This document shows, piece by piece, positions 35,101 through 42,478 of a stretch of DNA of 64,000 bases. Positions within the stretch are counted from its first letter, which is position 1, and each line of letters begins with the position of its first letter. Under the pieces are notes generated by a model. The model was not told where the DNA came from. It saw nothing but the letters and a program-made list of their open reading frames with translations, and ran no database searches. The stretch comes from a bacterium (lineage in GTDB: Bacteria; CLD3; SB21), in the NCBI GenBank assembly GCA_008933615.1, contig WBUR01000012.1:1-64000 (forward strand), read 5' to 3'. A program made the position numbers and the translations under genes.

Positions 35101-37241
35101 ATTTTAACAGGCGTCTTTATGAGGCTGAACTACAGTTGGCGCAGGGGGAATTTGATAATGTGGTTCACAATGCCACAGAAGCTTTAAATTACTTTCAAAA
35201 AGATGAAAACCCGGAGCTTTCATTCTACGCCAAATTGATCTTATTACGCATTGGAATCGAAACGGGTTTCAAGAACATATCATATTCGGCGGTTGAAAAA
35301 CTAACCGGGCCGTTAGCCGATTTATCTGATATTCACCGCTCCGATATAACGGCTAGCTTAAAAATTCATGCACTTAACTTATTGTCCAAAGCAATGCGAC
35401 TTACCGGGAACTTATCCAAAGCCATTACCTATTCAAATGAGGCAGTTGCTCTCCTTGACAAACAAAAATATTTTGAATTCAGTGCCGGCGAAATTTATTA
35501 TAACCACTACCAGACGATACTTGGTTCCCATGCGCCCAGAAGCCTTATCGGAAATTATCTTGAAAAGGCTTTCGATAAGATTAAAGAAATCGAAAGCAAT
35601 TTGAAGCGTTCGGATTTCAAGTCAAGCTTTATGAGCCTGCCCATAAATCAGGAAATCATCAACGAGTACAAACATTTTTTCAGCGAAGAAAGGGAATTTG
35701 ATATTCAATCATTTCAAGTTTTATATGAAATAACGCAGAATATCAATTCGATCCTGGACTCGGAAACATTATTTGACCGAATTATGGACAATGCCATTGA
35801 GAATACCAAATCGGATCGCGGATTGATTCTCATAAAGTCAGAAATATCCGATCAGTTCGATATGAAGGGGGCTCGCAATATCGACCAGGAAACGCTTTCA
35901 GATATGACGCATATAAGTCAGAGCATCGTTCAGGAGGTCTATCAAACCGGCCAGTCCATCGTTACGGCCGATGCCAATTTAGACGACCGCTTCAAAGCAC
36001 GGAAAAGCATCGTCGCATACAACATTCGATCCATTATGTGCGTTCCTCTGAAGATCAAAAATAATGTTATCGGCGCGGTGTACGTTGACAAACAATTTGA
36101 CACAAATTATTTCAGTCCGAGAAACCTGAAGTTCTTAGAATCGTTTGCTAACATCGCCGGTATTGCCATTGAGAACGCCCGCTTATATGAAAAACTGAAT
36201 CTCGAAAAAGATTATCTCAGCAAAGAAAATATTGAACTCAAATCGGAGATTCAGGAGAAATTTCTTAAATACCATATTATCGGTAACAGTAAAATGATGA
36301 GGCAGGTTTTCCACCTGATCGAAAACGCCGCCGATAATTCGGCCAATGTTCTAATAGAGGGCGAGAGCGGCACCGGGAAAGAACTGGTTGCGAAGGCAAT
36401 TCATTATAACGGTATCCGTAAGAATAAAAAAATTGTAGCTGTAGATTGCGGCGCATTGCCGGAAAATCTTCTTGAAAGCGAGCTATTCGGATACAAAAAA
36501 GGCGCGTTCACCGGCGCGAATAGTGACAAGAAGGGACTATTTGAAGAAGCCGACGGAGGGACGATCTTTCTTGACGAAATTACCAATACGTCACTTAATT
36601 TCCAATCGCGCCTGTTGCGCGTTATCCAGGAAGGCGAAATCCGCCGTGTCGGAGATAATGACATAAGAAAAGTGAATGTTCGTACGATCGTTGCCACCAA
36701 TCGGAATTTACTTGAACAGGTTAAGGCCGGTTTTTTTAGAGAGGACTTATATTACCGTTTGAATGTAATACCCATTTCACTGCCGCCGTTACGCGAGCGT
36801 AAAGAAGACATTCCTCTGTTAGTTCAGTTTTTTATCGACAAACACAACAAACTTAACAATAAAAACATTCAAGCCATCAGTAACGACCTGATGGAACGAT
36901 TAATGCAGCATCCCTGGCCCGGGAATATTCGTGAACTGGAGAATATTTTGAGCCGCATGATCCTTTTCGCAACTCAGGATAAATTAACTTCCGAGAACTT
37001 GCCGGACGAAATAAAAAAATCCGAGCCGTTTGACTTATCTGTCGTGCCCAAACAAACGCCCGCCATGACCGATTTAGCGCAAAAATCTCTTGAGCAATTT
37101 GAAAATGAGGCGGCACGAATCGAAAAGGATTACTTTTCAAAGATCCTCGAAAAAGCCGGTGGTAACAAAACAAAAGCCGCAGAAATGCTGGGCATTAAGC
37201 GGACTACGCTGAATGATCGATTAAAAAAATTGGGATTATAA
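32151..37241 (+). CDS. Giant regulator: Ser/Thr kinase - ATPase - TPR - GAF - sigma-54 activator - Fis HTH
   Basis: 1,696 residues. A Hanks-type kinase (about 14-270) has the glycine loop 'IGEGGMSFVY', K44, 'HYDLKPEN' (132-139) and 'DFGLAR' (157-162). A signalling ATPase follows, with Walker A 'GEAGVGKS' (324-331) and Walker B 'CVLIDDCD' (423-430). A long helical region of TPR-like repeats spans about 690-1180. A GAF domain covers about 1190-1345 and a short coiled coil about 1346-1380. The sigma-54 AAA+ domain has 'GESGTGKE' near 1404, intact 'GAFTGA' near 1451 and 'GTIFLDEI'. A Fis-type HTH ('NKTKAAEMLGIKRTTLNDRL') closes the protein. All catalytic motifs look functional. It may couple a phospho-signal and ligand sensing directly to sigma-54 promoters; its targets cannot be read from the window. 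Confidence 0.93.
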   Translation: MGINKTSLPELHPRYEIQEQIGEGGMSFVYKAWDRIFQKWIALKCAGPDMANPSAFLREYEILYNLQHRHLPKVYDLYSSPDKLFFTMDWVEGKNLAEFVGAGQKLTPSLFYSVFFQLLSSLQYCHNHGIVHYDLKPENIVLQNDAAGSATSIILIDFGLARMESEVQSDTGQGTIQYSSPEIIKKEKTDRRGDLYALGVILLEMAVGKNPFDDANVVNVVVNHLEKKISSIDSNYTFVTEDVKKIILKLLEKDPKYRYQNVEEIYRDLNPIRTQFQPIELEDHIVLHSGFVNRDSELAQLTEATVQFFTEGQPDKTSIFGITGEAGVGKSTLLKQFKMNLERDGYVVMSLPTAPSHSRNQVRSFLRHIYYFTQTAKPSDEFIREWEWIQDTNPENILLDRDNLFSGLSDLVLGSLKNISRLCVLIDDCDQRNDFENDFFSYLFRKLTFESPCKIAFYLSAVHHDAPFIQLKNFDPPSTASFIKTLLNDPSISEEITGKIYDATRGNPFLVHHTLEYLIQTENLIVSNREWQLSKEEPVSIPSSIQEFVLAKIKNLTSEDKQILEAASIFPSSFALNEMRVLNADTALLVKFQRLVNRGLINHSNGSFIFSSQYLREHVYKNIPMDIVMQHHLQLARHYESLDAGKFTSALAFHYFNSSEKTKALPFLLELASIQKAAFLPREALESFRQASSIQRSIDQNDPLVDTLFKMEELYDQLGERKDQENILQDILDIGGRQNNQQTILRGLLRRANYLERISQFEESQKVCEKAIVISKEKTNDFLLGHLHRQLGRNFYNRAMWNKALDNYREAHRLAVSSDDQKLEMECLNSLGTAYGSIGDYEQAKEYFIRSFDLAEKRQDIERKINAVFNIARIFYKTNDLDQAIAYLNKTHTWIKSTRNKKLEQRLYQQSALIYLDMHKYEYAYDYNEKVHTLSNELDDSSAVGRTTANQGLVYLRLGMYKQSQMHLKQAIEHAISLNNKKDHFNRRLYEAELQLAQGEFDNVVHNATEALNYFQKDENPELSFYAKLILLRIGIETGFKNISYSAVEKLTGPLADLSDIHRSDITASLKIHALNLLSKAMRLTGNLSKAITYSNEAVALLDKQKYFEFSAGEIYYNHYQTILGSHAPRSLIGNYLEKAFDKIKEIESNLKRSDFKSSFMSLPINQEIINEYKHFFSEEREFDIQSFQVLYEITQNINSILDSETLFDRIMDNAIENTKSDRGLILIKSEISDQFDMKGARNIDQETLSDMTHISQSIVQEVYQTGQSIVTADANLDDRFKARKSIVAYNIRSIMCVPLKIKNNVIGAVYVDKQFDTNYFSPRNLKFLESFANIAGIAIENARLYEKLNLEKDYLSKENIELKSEIQEKFLKYHIIGNSKMMRQVFHLIENAADNSANVLIEGESGTGKELVAKAIHYNGIRKNKKIVAVDCGALPENLLESELFGYKKGAFTGANSDKKGLFEEADGGTIFLDEITNTSLNFQSRLLRVIQEGEIRRVGDNDIRKVNVRTIVATNRNLLEQVKAGFFREDLYYRLNVIPISLPPLRERKEDIPLLVQFFIDKHNKLNNKNIQAISNDLMERLMQHPWPGNIRELENILSRMILFATQDKLTSENLPDEIKKSEPFDLSVVPKQTPAMTDLAQKSLEQFENEAARIEKDYFSKILEKAGGNKTKAAEMLGIKRTTLNDRLKKLGL

Positions 37242-37273
37242 AATTTCGATGTGCTAAAAATACTGCCCAACAA

Positions 37274-37301
37274 TCTTCGATCGAATCCGAAGTTTTATTT
37301 T
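37274..37301 (+). terminator. Weak intrinsic terminator after the giant regulator gene
   Basis: CTTCG at 37275-37279 pairs with CGAAG at 37288-37292 and is followed by TTTTATTTT. The stem is only 5 bp, so efficiency is doubtful, but it lies 33 bases after the stop codon in the convergent gap. Confidence 0.45.
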
Positions 37302-37361
37302 AAGATAGTGTACATCTCAAGTTCTGTATGCTCTATCAGTAATTGTACTTCGATCAAAACA

Positions 37362-38306
37362 TCATTGTACGCGATAAGGCACGGCTATCATATACGAATC
37401 GTACGGCTTTGCGCGCTTGTTAATAGTACTTATAGTCAGAAAGTCGATAACCAGCTGGTTATAGCCGCGCTTCTGCGAAGTCTCGACATATACCGTTTTT
37501 CTATAATAATCGGTAAAGGGAATTCGCATCATTTCCAGTCGACGGCGGTATTGGTTGCTCTGGGTGTCTCTATTCTTCCCGTTGGTAATAAATCCAACCG
37601 GCCGGTCGAAGGCGTCAACCCTATTTCTGACTTTCACCAACACCATGATCGAATCATTATTTTGCAACGTAACGGGATGATGGTAGAAATTCACTATTTC
37701 TGCCGGATCGTCAACGAAAATAGTCTGATCAGGCGTCACAATCCAAATCGAATCTATAGAAATCCTTGTGTTTTCCGCCAATGTTGCGGGATCGAGCGAA
37801 CTGCCATACGCCGCAGAAACAGTCAAGGGTTGCCATTCGTCTTTGGTTACCGGATTATTCCTTTGCACGAAAGTGATCGAACGAGAGAGTTGGTGTCGAA
37901 GCGGTTTAAACGACCTTGCTCCGGCGCTGTCAACGATGAAACTGCCATTGAGTCGATAACGCACAGTTGCATAAGCGAGCGAATCCTGAAATATGATGTC
38001 GATTGGTTTTATCCTCTCGACCCCATTCGGGATATATCTTCCAAATCGAAAACCGTTGGCAGCATTCATCCAGAAATCCGAAGCGCCATTTTTGGCAAGC
38101 GATTTTGACAAATCAGCCGCGTATAACGAATCGCCATCGTTATTCAAGCCGGGCGCGAATAGGCCTTCTTCGTCAAGGTCGATTATCTTCTGGATTTGAA
38201 TAGATGTATCCGTAAAATCATCGTCACCCAATCCGCAACCGACCCCCATGATCGTTACGAAAAAAGCTAAGGCCGCAACAGCTATTCTATATTTCATTAA
38301 TAACAT
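37362..38306 (-). CDS. Secreted lipoprotein of unknown function
   Basis: 314 residues from the ATG at 38306, chosen because GGAGG lies 8 bases before it; other in-frame ATGs are at 38315 and 38297. The N-terminus is a lipoprotein signal, 'MKYRIAVAALAFFVTIMGVGC', with the lipobox ending at the Cys in 'GVGC' and a following 'GLGDDD', so outer- or inner-membrane anchoring as a lipoprotein is likely. The mature part is rich in Asp, Ser and beta-prone sequence with no motif I recognise. It is transcribed towards the regulator gene and away from tRNA-Asn. Confidence 0.75.
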   Translation of the reverse strand: MLLMKYRIAVAALAFFVTIMGVGCGLGDDDFTDTSIQIQKIIDLDEEGLFAPGLNNDGDSLYAADLSKSLAKNGASDFWMNAANGFRFGRYIPNGVERIKPIDIIFQDSLAYATVRYRLNGSFIVDSAGARSFKPLRHQLSRSITFVQRNNPVTKDEWQPLTVSAAYGSSLDPATLAENTRISIDSIWIVTPDQTIFVDDPAEIVNFYHHPVTLQNNDSIMVLVKVRNRVDAFDRPVGFITNGKNRDTQSNQYRRRLEMMRIPFTDYYRKTVYVETSQKRGYNQLVIDFLTISTINKRAKPYDSYMIAVPYRVQ

Positions 38307-38727
38307 ATGAAACACCTCCAGTGTCTTTGCATCAATTTACTTCAACAATCATGCCTATATGATAAATATATGTTTTTTATCGACATTTGATAGTTAAAGA
38401 TTGTGATTTGTCAAACAAAATTTCGTCTATTGACGGTTTTTCCGTCAAACGAATTTATATGAATACTGACAATCTATGAAGATAAGTTCGCTTAGTAAAC
38501 AAGAATTATGAAAATGCATATGCAATTAACCATCCCAGTCATCAGGATATTGGCGATGAATAAACCTATATTAGTATACAGTGATGATTTTTTTTTAAAT
38601 TTTAATCGCTGATCTTCTTCACCATTTCTTTGAGACTTGGTGTCTTCGTGGCTTGCCAAATACCCTAAATCCTAAAAAATTCTTGACTTTTTGGGCTCAG
38701 CCGATTACATTTCGCCTCTTTGTAAAT
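38307..38727. other. Spacer between the lipoprotein gene and tRNA-Asn
   Basis: About 420 bases without a gene. It holds an inverted repeat TTGACGG (38430-38436) / CCGTCAA (38442-38448) and two direct GTCAAAC copies (38410-38416, 38444-38450), which could be an operator. Further right is a CTTTGAGACTTGGTGTCTTCG sequence that resembles a common extragenic repeat, then the tRNA promoter. Confidence 0.5.
38683..38711 (+). promoter_or_regulatory. Promoter of tRNA-Asn
   Basis: TTGACT at 38683-38688 and TACATT at 38706-38711 are exactly 17 bases apart, and the -10 box ends 16 bases before the mature tRNA 5' end. The match to a sigma-70-type promoter is good. Confidence 0.7.
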
Positions 38728-38799
<72 letters not shown>

Positions 38800-38802
38800 C
38801 TC

Positions 38803-38831
38803 AAACCCGTCTCTGCCTGACGGGTTTTCTT
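38803..38831 (+). terminator. Intrinsic terminator after tRNA-Asn
   Basis: AAACCCGTC (38803-38811) pairs perfectly with GACGGGTTT (38819-38827) around a 7-base loop and runs into TTTTCTT. It terminates the tRNA transcript; the Omp85-like gene begins just beyond it and needs read-through or its own promoter. Confidence 0.85.
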
Positions 38832-38853
38832 GTTTACGAAACACCGTAAAAAA

Positions 38854-40116
38854 ATGAAAAATTATCTTTCATCGCTGATACTTCTCGCGATCCTTTTTTT
38901 CTCGTCGCAACTATACTCCCAGCAAAGCCGTTTTTATATTTACGAAAAGAACGATAAAGTTAATGTCGCGCCGTGGCTCAGATACAATAAAGGCGAAGGC
39001 CTTTTCACGGGCGCTTCCAGCCAGTATTTTTTTAACGAGAATTTTTTCGCAGACGGGAAAGCAGGTTACGCCGTTGCCGGTAAGTTTCCGCGGTATATGA
39101 TCGGAATTCAAAAGAATTTTCAATATGAAAATAACGAATTCATTCTGCGCGCCGCGTATTATGACCTGACCGAAACGAATGACCAATACGTGTTGCCGGA
39201 CTGGCAAAACTCGATGACCGCACTTTTATTCAAACTCGACTATTTCAATTTTTACCGCACACGCGGAACGACGCTGACATTTGGCCAGAACTGGAACGGA
39301 ACATATAAAATAGATATATCCGCCGGGATGCGAAATTTTTACTCCATGCGGAACAAAGCAGAAGCGAGTGTGTTCTCAAGCGGCGGCGATAAAATCGACG
39401 GTAAAAGAGCATTTGCTCTCAATCCGCCGGTAGCGCAAGGCAGGGATTATTTTATTGCTTTAGATTATGATATTGATTTCAGGCCTTCGCCGACTTCATT
39501 CGTGAATGCATGGCATCTCCGCGGCCGCTACGAAAATTCGATATTGCTTCACGACATTGCCAAATCGGATTTTTCTTATCAACGTATGTATCTCGAGTTC
39601 AATCGCTATCAACGATTATTTACAAAGCAAAAATCGCTTTTTACGCTGAAATTAGCATCGTATCAGGGCAAAACTCAATTTACAGCGGATACCGCGGGCA
39701 CACCGCTGCCGCAGGATCAATTCCTATACGACATCGGCGGATACGGAAGTTTGCGCGGATACTCGTACAGGGAATTCCAGAACGGCAACCGTCTCGCCAT
39801 ATTTAGTTGGGATTATTTTTTTAATGGAACGTTCCTTCCTAAATCCTTTTTGACAAAGATTTGGGGGTTAGGTCAGATTTTCAAGAATACCGACCTCATG
39901 CTTTTTGCAGATGCCGGTTATGTCTGGAAGGTTGATCATACCAAGCCGGTGGTCAGTGTTGGCGGTATCGGTGTAAAAGATATTCGCGCCGATGCCGGTT
40001 TCGGTTTGGCCTTAACGGAATGGATCCGCTGCGAAGCCGCTTTTCCACTGAGAAAGGGTGTTAAAACCGAACGCGGCGATTATGTAATCTACCTTCGATT
40101 CACCCCTAAATTTTAG
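38854..40116 (+). CDS. Omp85/BamA-like outer-membrane beta-barrel protein
   Basis: 420 residues from the ATG at 38854; an in-frame TTG at 38830 lies within the tRNA terminator and is unlikely. A signal peptide is clear (residues 1-22, 'LSSLILLAILFFSSQLYSQQ'). The rest alternates as a beta-barrel with many aromatic strand ends and a C-terminal Phe ('YLRFTPKF'). The conserved Omp85 lid motif appears as 'GGYGSLRGY' about three quarters through. There is no room for POTRA domains, so this is a barrel-only member of the surface-antigen family. It probably inserts in the outer membrane; secretion or assembly role is unknown. Confidence 0.8.
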   Translation: MKNYLSSLILLAILFFSSQLYSQQSRFYIYEKNDKVNVAPWLRYNKGEGLFTGASSQYFFNENFFADGKAGYAVAGKFPRYMIGIQKNFQYENNEFILRAAYYDLTETNDQYVLPDWQNSMTALLFKLDYFNFYRTRGTTLTFGQNWNGTYKIDISAGMRNFYSMRNKAEASVFSSGGDKIDGKRAFALNPPVAQGRDYFIALDYDIDFRPSPTSFVNAWHLRGRYENSILLHDIAKSDFSYQRMYLEFNRYQRLFTKQKSLFTLKLASYQGKTQFTADTAGTPLPQDQFLYDIGGYGSLRGYSYREFQNGNRLAIFSWDYFFNGTFLPKSFLTKIWGLGQIFKNTDLMLFADAGYVWKVDHTKPVVSVGGIGVKDIRADAGFGLALTEWIRCEAAFPLRKGVKTERGDYVIYLRFTPKF

Positions 40117-40127
40117 TTTCGAGCCTC

Positions 40128-40883
40128 ATGAAATCTCCAAATCATGACGATCAATATTTTTACGTGATGCCTGAAGACGTCGATAACCGCCAATCGGTGA
40201 TACTGCGAGGCGAAGAAGCATTCCATTGCACCAAAGTATTGCGGAAAAAAGCAGGCGATCTTTTTTTTGCGGTTGACGGTTCGGGTAACGAATATCTCGT
40301 TGAACTGGAGGAGGCGCACAAGGATACGGTATCGTGCAGGATTATAGACAGCAAGACACGGCTTAGGGAATTACCGATGCATATCACGTTGGCACAAGCC
40401 CTCGTAAAACACGATCATTTTGACCTTGTGGTTGAAAAATGCACAGAACTTGGGGTCAGCACCATAATTCCACTGGAGACCGAACGAAGTTTAGCCGATC
40501 CAGGTAAGAATAAGTCTCGCCGCTGGCAAAAAATTATGATGTCGTCGATGAAACAATCCAGGCGATCGGTCCTTCCGCGACTGGACAATGTAACCCCACT
40601 GGCTGAACTTGTAGAAAAAAGCAACAATTACGATGTGAAAATCATTTTTCATGAAAAATCTGATCGGCCCGTGTTTGATTTTACAAAAAGCATGATTATC
40701 ACCGGGACGAAGATGCTTGTTCTCGTTGGGCCGGAAGGCGGGTTTACCGAATCAGAACACCGTACGGCTGTCAGCCGTGATTTTATAAGTCTCTCCTTAG
40801 GACAACGACGCTTAAGAGCTGAAACAGCCGCTATCTGCGCGATCGGCATTTTCTCGAACCTCTGCACCCCGCAAAACACCTAA
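40128..40883 (+). CDS. rsmE: 16S rRNA (uracil1498-N3)-methyltransferase
   Basis: 251 residues. An N-terminal PUA-like domain precedes a SPOUT knot with 'LVLVGPEGGFTESE' and 'LSLGQRRLRAETAAICAI', the two SAM-loop motifs of RsmE. It methylates the ribosomal small subunit at U1498. The gene starts 11 bases after the barrel gene and is likely co-transcribed with it. It ends with two CAAAACACCT repeats around the stop (40872 and 40912), of no evident role. Confidence 0.95.
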   Translation: MKSPNHDDQYFYVMPEDVDNRQSVILRGEEAFHCTKVLRKKAGDLFFAVDGSGNEYLVELEEAHKDTVSCRIIDSKTRLRELPMHITLAQALVKHDHFDLVVEKCTELGVSTIIPLETERSLADPGKNKSRRWQKIMMSSMKQSRRSVLPRLDNVTPLAELVEKSNNYDVKIIFHEKSDRPVFDFTKSMIITGTKMLVLVGPEGGFTESEHRTAVSRDFISLSLGQRRLRAETAAICAIGIFSNLCTPQNT

Positions 40884-40950
40884 AAATCAGCGTTTTTTGG
40901 GTATAGTGGCTCAAAACACCTCAAAATAAGGGCTTTCCTTAAAATAAAAC

Positions 40951-40979
40951 TTGACAAACCTCGTTTCATGAATTATATT
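40951..40979 (+). promoter_or_regulatory. Near-consensus sigma-70-type promoter upstream of HU
   Basis: TTGACA at 40951-40956 and TATATT at 40974-40979 are 17 bases apart. Transcription would start near 40986, about 400 bases before the HU start codon. Nothing protein-coding lies in between, so it drives either a long HU leader or a separate small RNA. Confidence 0.65.
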
Positions 40980-40985
40980 GTACCA

Positions 40986-41105
40986 TCCTGAATTTACGCG
41001 GACTACCCATTCTAAACACCGTCTGGTTAGGCATCCGCAAGGGTCGTCCGAAATAAAAGTGTTCAAGCCTGAAAAATTGTCTTTTTGTTCCTTTACAATA
41101 TTTTT
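40986..41105 (+). ncRNA. Possible structured leader or small RNA
   Basis: Downstream of a strong promoter, CGGACTACCC (about 41000-41009) can pair with GGGTCGTCCG (about 41043-41052) with one mismatch, enclosing a GC-balanced 33-base loop with further pairing possible. The region lacks an ORF and does not show the SRP-RNA loop or tmRNA/6S landmarks I know. This is a candidate only; the 3' end is not defined. Confidence 0.3.
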
Positions 41106-41142
41106 CGTGCATATCCGGTTGAATCACAAATGGAAAAGATAG

Positions 41143-41259
41143 GTTCAGCCTGAGCGCAGTCGAAGGCTGACTTTTCTATATTTTGTCATGGTTCGACAAG
41201 CTTGTCCTGAGCCCTGACGAAGGGCTCACCATGACGTATGTGAGTAAAACGGATAAGCA
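41143..41259. repeat. CTTGTCGAAGG-family hairpin repeat, copy A
   Basis: Two linked hairpins. The first is TCAGCC...GGCTGA (41145-41150/41165-41170). The second has outer arms GTCATGGT (41185-41192) / ACCATGAC (41228-41235) and inner arms TGAGCCC (41208-41214) / GGGCTCA (41222-41228). A further 20-base tail (41240-41259) also matches copy B at 46872-46891 in 15 of 20 positions. Same order and spacing as copy B. Confidence 0.8.
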
Positions 41260-41284
41260 CAATATTTTTTCTACCCTGTCTTTT

Positions 41285-41325
41285 CATGCTTCACGAGAGA
41301 ATTCCGCGCAACGGAATGAAGCATG
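41285..41325. repeat. Nested inverted repeat upstream of HU
   Basis: CATGCTTC (41285-41292) pairs with GAAGCATG (41318-41325), and inside it ATTCCG (41301-41306) pairs with CGGAAT (41312-41317). The result is a 14-bp interrupted stem just before the HU -10 box. It could regulate HU transcription or be another extragenic palindrome. Confidence 0.65.
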
Positions 41326-41340
41326 ACAAGTATGCGCGCG

Positions 41341-41346
41341 TATAAT
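41341..41346 (+). promoter_or_regulatory. Probable -10 box of the HU gene
   Basis: A perfect TATAAT lies 47 bases before the HU start. No good -35 hexamer is present at 16-18 bases; the upstream DNA is the arm of an inverted repeat, so an activator or extended element may be used. Confidence 0.45.
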
Positions 41347-41392
41347 AATAGTTGTATACGCCGTTTTTTAATCAAACAAAGGAGTCATTAAA

Positions 41393-41671
41393 ATGACCAA
41401 AGCAGAGATCGTTGCCAGAATGGCAAAAGATGCCGACGTGCCAAAAACCAAAGCCGAAAAAGCTTTGAATGCGTTTGTGGACGCCGTCACCGGTTCGTTG
41501 AAAAAAGGTAAAGCCGTAACATTAGTTGGTTTCGGAACCTTTGGCGTTTCCAAAAGAAAAGCTCGTATGGGAAGAAATCCCCAGACCGGCGCTGCCTTGA
41601 AGATTGCTGCCGCAAAAGTTCCTAAATTCCGTGCCGGCAAAGCTCTCAAAACGGCCGTAAGGAAAAGTTAA
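41393..41671 (+). CDS. hup: DNA-binding protein HU
   Basis: 92 residues, the size of HU/IHF proteins. The core 'TLVGFGTFGVSKRKARMGRNPQTGAALKI' region contains the beta-arm with the intercalating proline in 'GRNPQTG'; the C-terminal helix 'VPKFRAGKALKTAV' completes the dimer signature. It bends and compacts DNA. AAAGGAG lies 8 bases before the ATG. It is followed by a strong terminator and so is monocistronic. Confidence 0.97.
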   Translation: MTKAEIVARMAKDADVPKTKAEKALNAFVDAVTGSLKKGKAVTLVGFGTFGVSKRKARMGRNPQTGAALKIAAAKVPKFRAGKALKTAVRKS

Positions 41672-41714
41672 TTTTTAGCTCGCTTCGTAATAGGTAAAAG
41701 CGCTAAGAATTCCG

Positions 41715-41748
41715 TCCCTTCGCCTCTCGGCGGAGGGATTTTTTTTCT
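41715..41748 (+). terminator. Intrinsic terminator after HU
   Basis: TCCCTTCGCC (41715-41724) pairs with GGCGGAGGGA (41729-41738), ten pairs with one G-T wobble and a 4-base loop, followed by eight T residues. A textbook terminator. Confidence 0.93.
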
Positions 41749-41817
41749 TGCACTCCACCTCATATTATTTTACCTTCTGAACACCCATTTACAAGCACGC
41801 TTTCAGCGTTATTTAAA

Positions 41818-42453
41818 ATGTCCAGTTTTCGAATTGCAGTATTTGCCTCCGGGCAGGGCTCTAATTGCCGAGCCATTCACGACGCCATTGTAAATGGAAA
41901 GCTCAACGCCGAGATCGCCTTAATTGTCAGCAACAACCCGGATGCAGGCATTCTCGCATGGGCAAGTGAAAAAGGACTCACCCATATCTGTATTGCTTCA
42001 GAACAATTTGAAGATAAAAAACAGTTTCACGATACGCTCCTAAAAACTCTGGCATCACATCAGATCCAAATGATTGTGTTAGCCGGTTATATGAAAAAGA
42101 TAGGACTGCCGTTGATTGAAGCTTACCCAAATAAGATCTTGAATATTCATCCCGCTCTGTTACCTGCATTTGGCGGGAAAGGGATGTATGGCGAGCATGT
42201 TCACAAAGCGGTTATTAATTACGGAGCAAAAATAACGGGGGTCACCGTTCATCTCGTGGATCCTGAATACGACCACGGTGCGATCGTCATGCAAGAGGCT
42301 TTGGAAGTAAGTGACAATGACACGCCGCAAACGCTGGCGGAACGGGTGCTCGCTTTGGAGCATCGGATTTATTATCAGGCAGTCCAGTTATTTGCAGAGA
42401 ACAAAGTGATTGTACAGGATCGAAAAGTCTTTCTTTCAAAAAACATATCATAG
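41818..42453 (+). CDS. purN: Phosphoribosylglycinamide formyltransferase
   Basis: 211 residues, as expected for PurN. Visible are 'FASGQGSNCRAIHDAI' (phosphate loop), 'LAGYMKKIG', the catalytic Asn and His in 'ILNIHPALLPAFGGKGMYG', and the catalytic Asp in 'VDPEYDHGAIV'. It transfers formyl from 10-formyl-tetrahydrofolate to GAR in purine synthesis. It is followed within 25 bases by the CsgG-like gene but is functionally unrelated to it. Confidence 0.96.
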   Translation: MSSFRIAVFASGQGSNCRAIHDAIVNGKLNAEIALIVSNNPDAGILAWASEKGLTHICIASEQFEDKKQFHDTLLKTLASHQIQMIVLAGYMKKIGLPLIEAYPNKILNIHPALLPAFGGKGMYGEHVHKAVINYGAKITGVTVHLVDPEYDHGAIVMQEALEVSDNDTPQTLAERVLALEHRIYYQAVQLFAENKVIVQDRKVFLSKNIS

Positions 42454-42478
42454 AAACGAAACGAACAGGAGGAGTTAC

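Larger units (their letters stand above)
40884..41392. other. Spacer between rsmE and HU, with promoter, leader and hairpin repeats
   Basis: 509 bases without a convincing ORF. In order it holds a near-consensus promoter (40951-40979), a possible structured leader or small RNA, a CTTGTCGAAGG-type repeat element (41143-41259), a long inverted repeat (41285-41325), a TATAAT box at 41341 and the HU ribosome-binding site. Confidence 0.6.

Noticed and set aside
37251-38108. 285-codon open frame on the + strand
   Set aside because: It lies opposite the lipoprotein gene, which has a signal peptide, lipobox and strong ribosome-binding site; the + frame has none of these and no family resemblance.
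40986-41105. SRP RNA, 6S RNA or tmRNA
   Set aside because: The conserved SRP loop and the other known landmarks are not present.
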